Source: Lentisphaeria bacterium
Lineage (GTDB): Bacteria; Verrucomicrobiota; Lentisphaeria; Oligosphaerales; PUNB01
Direction: 5' to 3'
Assembly (NCBI GenBank): GCA_007133055.1
Contig: SLNM01000067.1
Coordinates: forward strand, 1 to 13,055
Length of the DNA: 13,055 nucleotides
The notes beneath the pieces were generated by a model. The model made no database searches. It saw only the letters and a list, made by a program, of their open reading frames with translations, and was not told the DNA's origin. Below, piece after piece: positions 13,006-13,055 of the stretch (the first letter of the stretch is position 1; every line of letters starts with the position of its first letter). Both the position numbers and the translations under genes were made by a program.

Positions 13006-13055
13006 TCAGTCCTTTACCTTGGCTTTATCGAGGTTGATTTCAAAGCCGAACTCAA
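13006..13055 (-). CDS. Possible C-terminal end of a protein entering from the right edge
   Basis: One minus-strand frame entering from the right edge reads EFGFEINLDKAKVKD and stops at TGA 13008-13006. The composition (alternating charged and hydrophobic residues) looks protein-like, but 15 codons cannot prove a gene. A second frame is also open for 13 codons. If real, this gene lies upstream of lysS on the same strand, separated by about 336 bp of repeat-rich DNA. No function is assigned. Confidence 0.3.
   Translation of the reverse strand, partial: EFGFEINLDKAKVKD

Overview
The window (about 13 kb, GC-rich) looks like chromosomal DNA of a Gram-negative bacterium with an LPS-bearing outer membrane. 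The best taxonomic hint is the membrane-anchored squalene-cyclase-fold protein at 5206-6768. From memory, that family is typical of the PVC group (Planctomycetota, Verrucomicrobiota, Kiritimatiellota, Lentisphaerota). The LysRS active-site wording (IAPGYSELNDP) fits a PVC-like lineage too. No phage, plasmid, CRISPR or transposase gene is visible. The placement is inference.

Layout. Left edge, minus strand: the start of an unidentified, very basic protein, then tRNA-Asp(GTC). Minus strand 410-2394: a family 4 type uracil-DNA glycosylase-like gene overlapping a heptosyltransferase gene (waaF-like) by TAATG. Divergent from these, on the plus strand: lptD (2655-5009), the membrane-anchored alpha/alpha-toroid protein (5206-6768) and a B12-type radical SAM enzyme (6804-8393). 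Converging from the right, on the minus strand: lysS (11113-12669), a CNNM/CorC-type transporter (9557-10879) and a XerD-type recombinase (8494-9408). The right edge holds a repeat-rich, gene-poor stretch and perhaps the last codons of another minus-strand gene.

How it fits together. waaF (inner-core LPS synthesis) and lptD (LPS insertion into the outer membrane) diverge from one intergenic region, so the left half has an envelope theme. The toroid and radical SAM genes lie 35 bp apart and are probably co-transcribed; their joint role is unknown. lysS, the CNNM gene and xerD are housekeeping genes separated by structured spacers rather than tightly packed.

The most unusual content is non-coding. 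A dispersed repeat beginning GCCTGA(N)TAAT supplies or touches the stop codons of xerD and lysS. Between lysS and the CNNM gene it forms a nearly symmetrical 177-bp inverted-repeat element with a 14-bp direct repeat at its edges. A second repeat, CCTGAATCCGTGA, contains the waaF stop codon and frames the likely lysS promoter as an inverted repeat. A perfect three-way-junction fold lies between the CNNM gene and xerD. A 21-bp-period tandem repeat sits just downstream of a candidate lptD promoter.
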